Shown in pieces: positions 61,343-64,000 of a DNA stretch of 64,000 nt (position 1 is its first letter; every line of letters starts with the position of its first letter). The notes beneath the pieces were generated by a model. That model made no database searches. It was not told the origin of the DNA and saw nothing but the letters and a program-made list of their open reading frames with translations. This DNA is from Verticillium longisporum (Eukaryota > Ascomycota > Sordariomycetes > Glomerellales > Plectosphaerellaceae): NCBI GenBank assembly GCA_019188255.1, contig JAETXT010000011.1, forward strand, positions 1,054,001-1,118,000. The letters are read 5' to 3'. The position numbers and the translations under genes are program-made.

Positions 61343-64000
61343 TTCTTTAATTTCTATAATCTATAATTAGATTAAGCTAAGTAATAGATTAAATTAAGTA
61401 TATTAGGACTTAGAAGTAACTTACTTATTATAATAATTAATAGTTAGACGATAAGCTAATAGGGACGCTATTAGAATCGTTAAGAGATAATTATAATAGA
61501 AAGACTATACTTAAATTAGAATCCTTTTCGCTAAACTATTACTAGACTATTAAAGAGCTTTCTTAATAAGCGGAACCTTAATTATAGGTATTCTAGGCCT
61601 TAATCGAGGAATTCCGAGAATAAAAGCTAGAAAATCGACTTCTAATCTAATACTTTATTAAATAGACTCTAATTATAAAGAATTATAATAAGCCTTTTAT
61701 TTATAATTATAAAATATTTAAAGAGGATATTATAATTACTTAAATTAATAATTAGCTTATTATTATTAAAGCTAGAAATACTTTCTAATTTAATATAAAT
61801 ATAGCTTAAATTATTAAATAATTAATAATTAAATTTATTTATATTTTTTAAATAATATAATAAAACTATATATAAAACTTAAAAGTAATTTACTAAGAGG
61901 ACTTTAATATTAATAATATAAAAATTTATTAAAGGGACTTTTAAAGCTTTATTAAATAAGAATACTTCTTAAAGGATTTATAAAACCTAGCTTATTAGGA
62001 ATAGCTATATTTACTATACTTAATAAGTTAATAGAATACTATATTCTTATTAAGGATATTAGAATAATTATATATAAAGCTTAGAGAATATAAGATATTA
62101 ATTAATCGTAGAATAAATAATAAGAGAGTAGGAAATGAATATATTCTTAATTAAAATAGGGCGAATAATATAATATAGTATCTATATATAGGGGGCTTAA
62201 GAGAGAAACCCTATAGGACTAGTTACTAGCGAAACGAGGACGACCCTTATACTATAATAGAGGGACTACTCCTCGCTAAATAAGGAACCTGAACCTATAC
62301 TCTATAAGAACTCTATCTAGAAGCTAAGGGGCCGCCCCTATAACGTCTATAAATATATACTTCTAGTATAATAAAACTAGCTATTAAGTATAAAATTACT
62401 TATAGCTAGACCCCTAGAGATATAAAGCTATAATTATAATTATATAATTACTTAAATTTAAGGGTATCTAGGTAATAGAGCTCTCGGAAAACGATTTAAT
62501 ATAGGCCCCGATTTAAAGGGTATTATATTTAAAATAAATATTAGGAAAACTATTAAAGTATTAACGATTACTTTATAATAAAGTAAAGAGATTAAGTTCT
62601 CTATTATTTTAGATATTAGTATTATAATAGATATTATTAATCCTATTCTTATTTAATTATTAGAGTTATAAGAAATAGAAGGTATAGAAGCCCCTAAACT
62701 ATAAACGTTTAATAGCTAAATAGTAATTAATTATAGGATATTTATACTCTCTTTCTATTTATTAGATATATAGAATTACCCTTAATTATTATATTAGCTA
62801 TTTATATATATAGAATAGCTTAAAGGGTCTAGCTATATACTCCTATTTAATAATAATATAAGGAAGGAAGGTATTTAAATAGATATTTCTATTTAATCCT
62901 TTATTTAGGGCTATATATTAAATATAGACTTAGAAGAGTTTATAAAGATATTAATTAAGGATAAATCTAAAGCTTATATTACTTATATTATTTAAGCTAT
63001 AGTAATAATACTTAATATAACTATCCCTATTATTAATAATCTACCCCTAGGTAAGGGGCGGGCTAAAGTATTTCCTATAGAACTTATTAAATTTAAAGAT
63101 ATTTTCTCTAAAGATTTAGCGAAGGAATTACTAATATTAAAAGATATAGAATACTTAGTAGATCTAAAAGAGGGAGCTAAACCCCTTTATAGCCCTATCT
63201 ATTTATTATTATAGAAGTAATTAGAAGAGCTCTATTACTATATTATAGAAAGGGAAGTTATAAAGAAGATTAAAAAATCTATTAACTCTATAAAGGCCCT
63301 AATCCTATTTATATTAAAGAAGGATAAGAGCTTATATCTATATATAGATTATTAAGGCCTTAATATAATTATAATAAAGAATTATTATTTTCTCCTATTA
63401 ATTAATAAACTTCTAGATCGCTTTATAGGAATAAAATACTTTTTTAACGTCGATATTTAGGATATTTATTACTAGATTTATATTAAGAAGAGTAATTAAT
63501 AGAAAACGGCTTTCTAGATAAGATATAAATATTATAAATATATTATAATATTATTTAAATTAATAAATACTCTTATTAGTTTCTAAGTATATATTTACTA
63601 AATATTTATTAAACTATTAAATAACTTCTATATTACTTACTTAGACGATATATTAATCTATTTATAAATAAAGGAGGAATATATAGCCTATTTCTAGTAA
63701 ATCCTAAAGAGATTTTAGGACTTTAAGCTCTTCGCTAAATAATCGAAGTACTTATTTTATTAAGATAAAATAAAATTCCTAGGATTTATTATTTTAAAAG
63801 AAAATATAATTATAGATCTAAATTATATCTAAGCTATAATTAAATAATAATCCCTAGAATCCTTTAAAGATATATAAATATTCCTAAGCTTTATAAACTT
63901 CTATAAATAGTTTATAAAGGGCTATTTAAAAATAATAGCCCCCCTATCTACTCTTTTAAAGGGAAGTATTATAGGGGTTAAAAAGGGGCTCTTTGAATAG
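61152..64000 (+). mobile_element. Family A chromovirus A5, 5' part, running off the window
   Basis: 5' LTR (61152-61342), gag, protease and reverse transcriptase, with YLDDILIY at about 63638 still intact. The presumed left target duplication is CCCTA (61147-61151). Near 62021 about 130-140 bases of gag present in A2 and A8 are missing. Inserted in the extra ORF of B2. The rest, including any antisense ORF and 3' LTR, lies beyond 64000. Confidence 0.9.

Noticed and set aside
1..64000. Bacterial operons, CRISPR arrays, tRNA or rRNA genes, or a centromeric satellite array
   Set aside because: No direct-repeat/spacer pattern, no cloverleaf or rRNA motif, and no high-copy tandem satellite; the AT richness is explained by RIP of retrotransposons.

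Overview
This window looks like a stretch of AT-rich, gene-free heterochromatin from a filamentous ascomycete (Pezizomycotina). No host gene, rRNA, tRNA or CRISPR array was recognised. Almost all of it is nested LTR retrotransposons mutated in the style of repeat-induced point mutation (RIP): CpA and TpG are nearly absent (none in bases 1-600), TpA is abundant, and the old reading frames are still readable except that stops stand where Gln or Trp codons are expected. The species cannot be named from the sequence.

Three LTR families build the window; the names are mine. Family A is a Ty3/Gypsy chromovirus of about 7.95 kb with 191-bp LTRs, gag-pol with a C-terminal chromodomain, a polypurine tract, and an extra ORF on the opposite strand between pol and the 3' LTR. 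Family B is another Ty3/Gypsy chromodomain element with LTRs of 167-181 bp, separate gag and pol frames, and an extra ORF of about 700 codons on the same strand between pol and the 3' LTR. Family C is a Ty1/Copia element with 289-bp LTRs, pol, and a short antisense ORF before the 3' LTR.

Layout: A1 fragment (1-2159); intact pogo/Fot1-type DNA transposon (2160-4018); B1 (4019-13296); 70 bp unassigned; three truncated reverse-oriented A pieces, A4, A6 and A7 (13367-17776); C1 (17777-32961) carrying full-length A2 (18881-26817); C2 in reverse (32962-45571) carrying full-length A3 in reverse (33522-41472); B2 (from 45572) carrying full-length A8 (47660-55645) and the start of A5 (61152 to the window end). 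Five-base target duplications prove three of the nested A insertions: TTAAG, ATAAA and ATTTA. The order of events on the right is C2, then B2 into C2, then A8 and A5 into B2.

The only sequence with normal composition is the pogo/Fot1 element. It has 50-bp inverted repeats, a TA duplication, and a transposase open apart from one frame change at a five-A run. It carries no visible RIP and must be recent. Its two flanks belong to different families (A left, B right), and the two flanks of C1 also do not match, so both places are recombination joints or assembly joins. The most novel signal is the extra genes: antisense in A (seen in A2, A3, A6, A8 and part of A7) and in C (both copies), sense in B (both copies), all with reading frames shared between copies despite heavy RIP.
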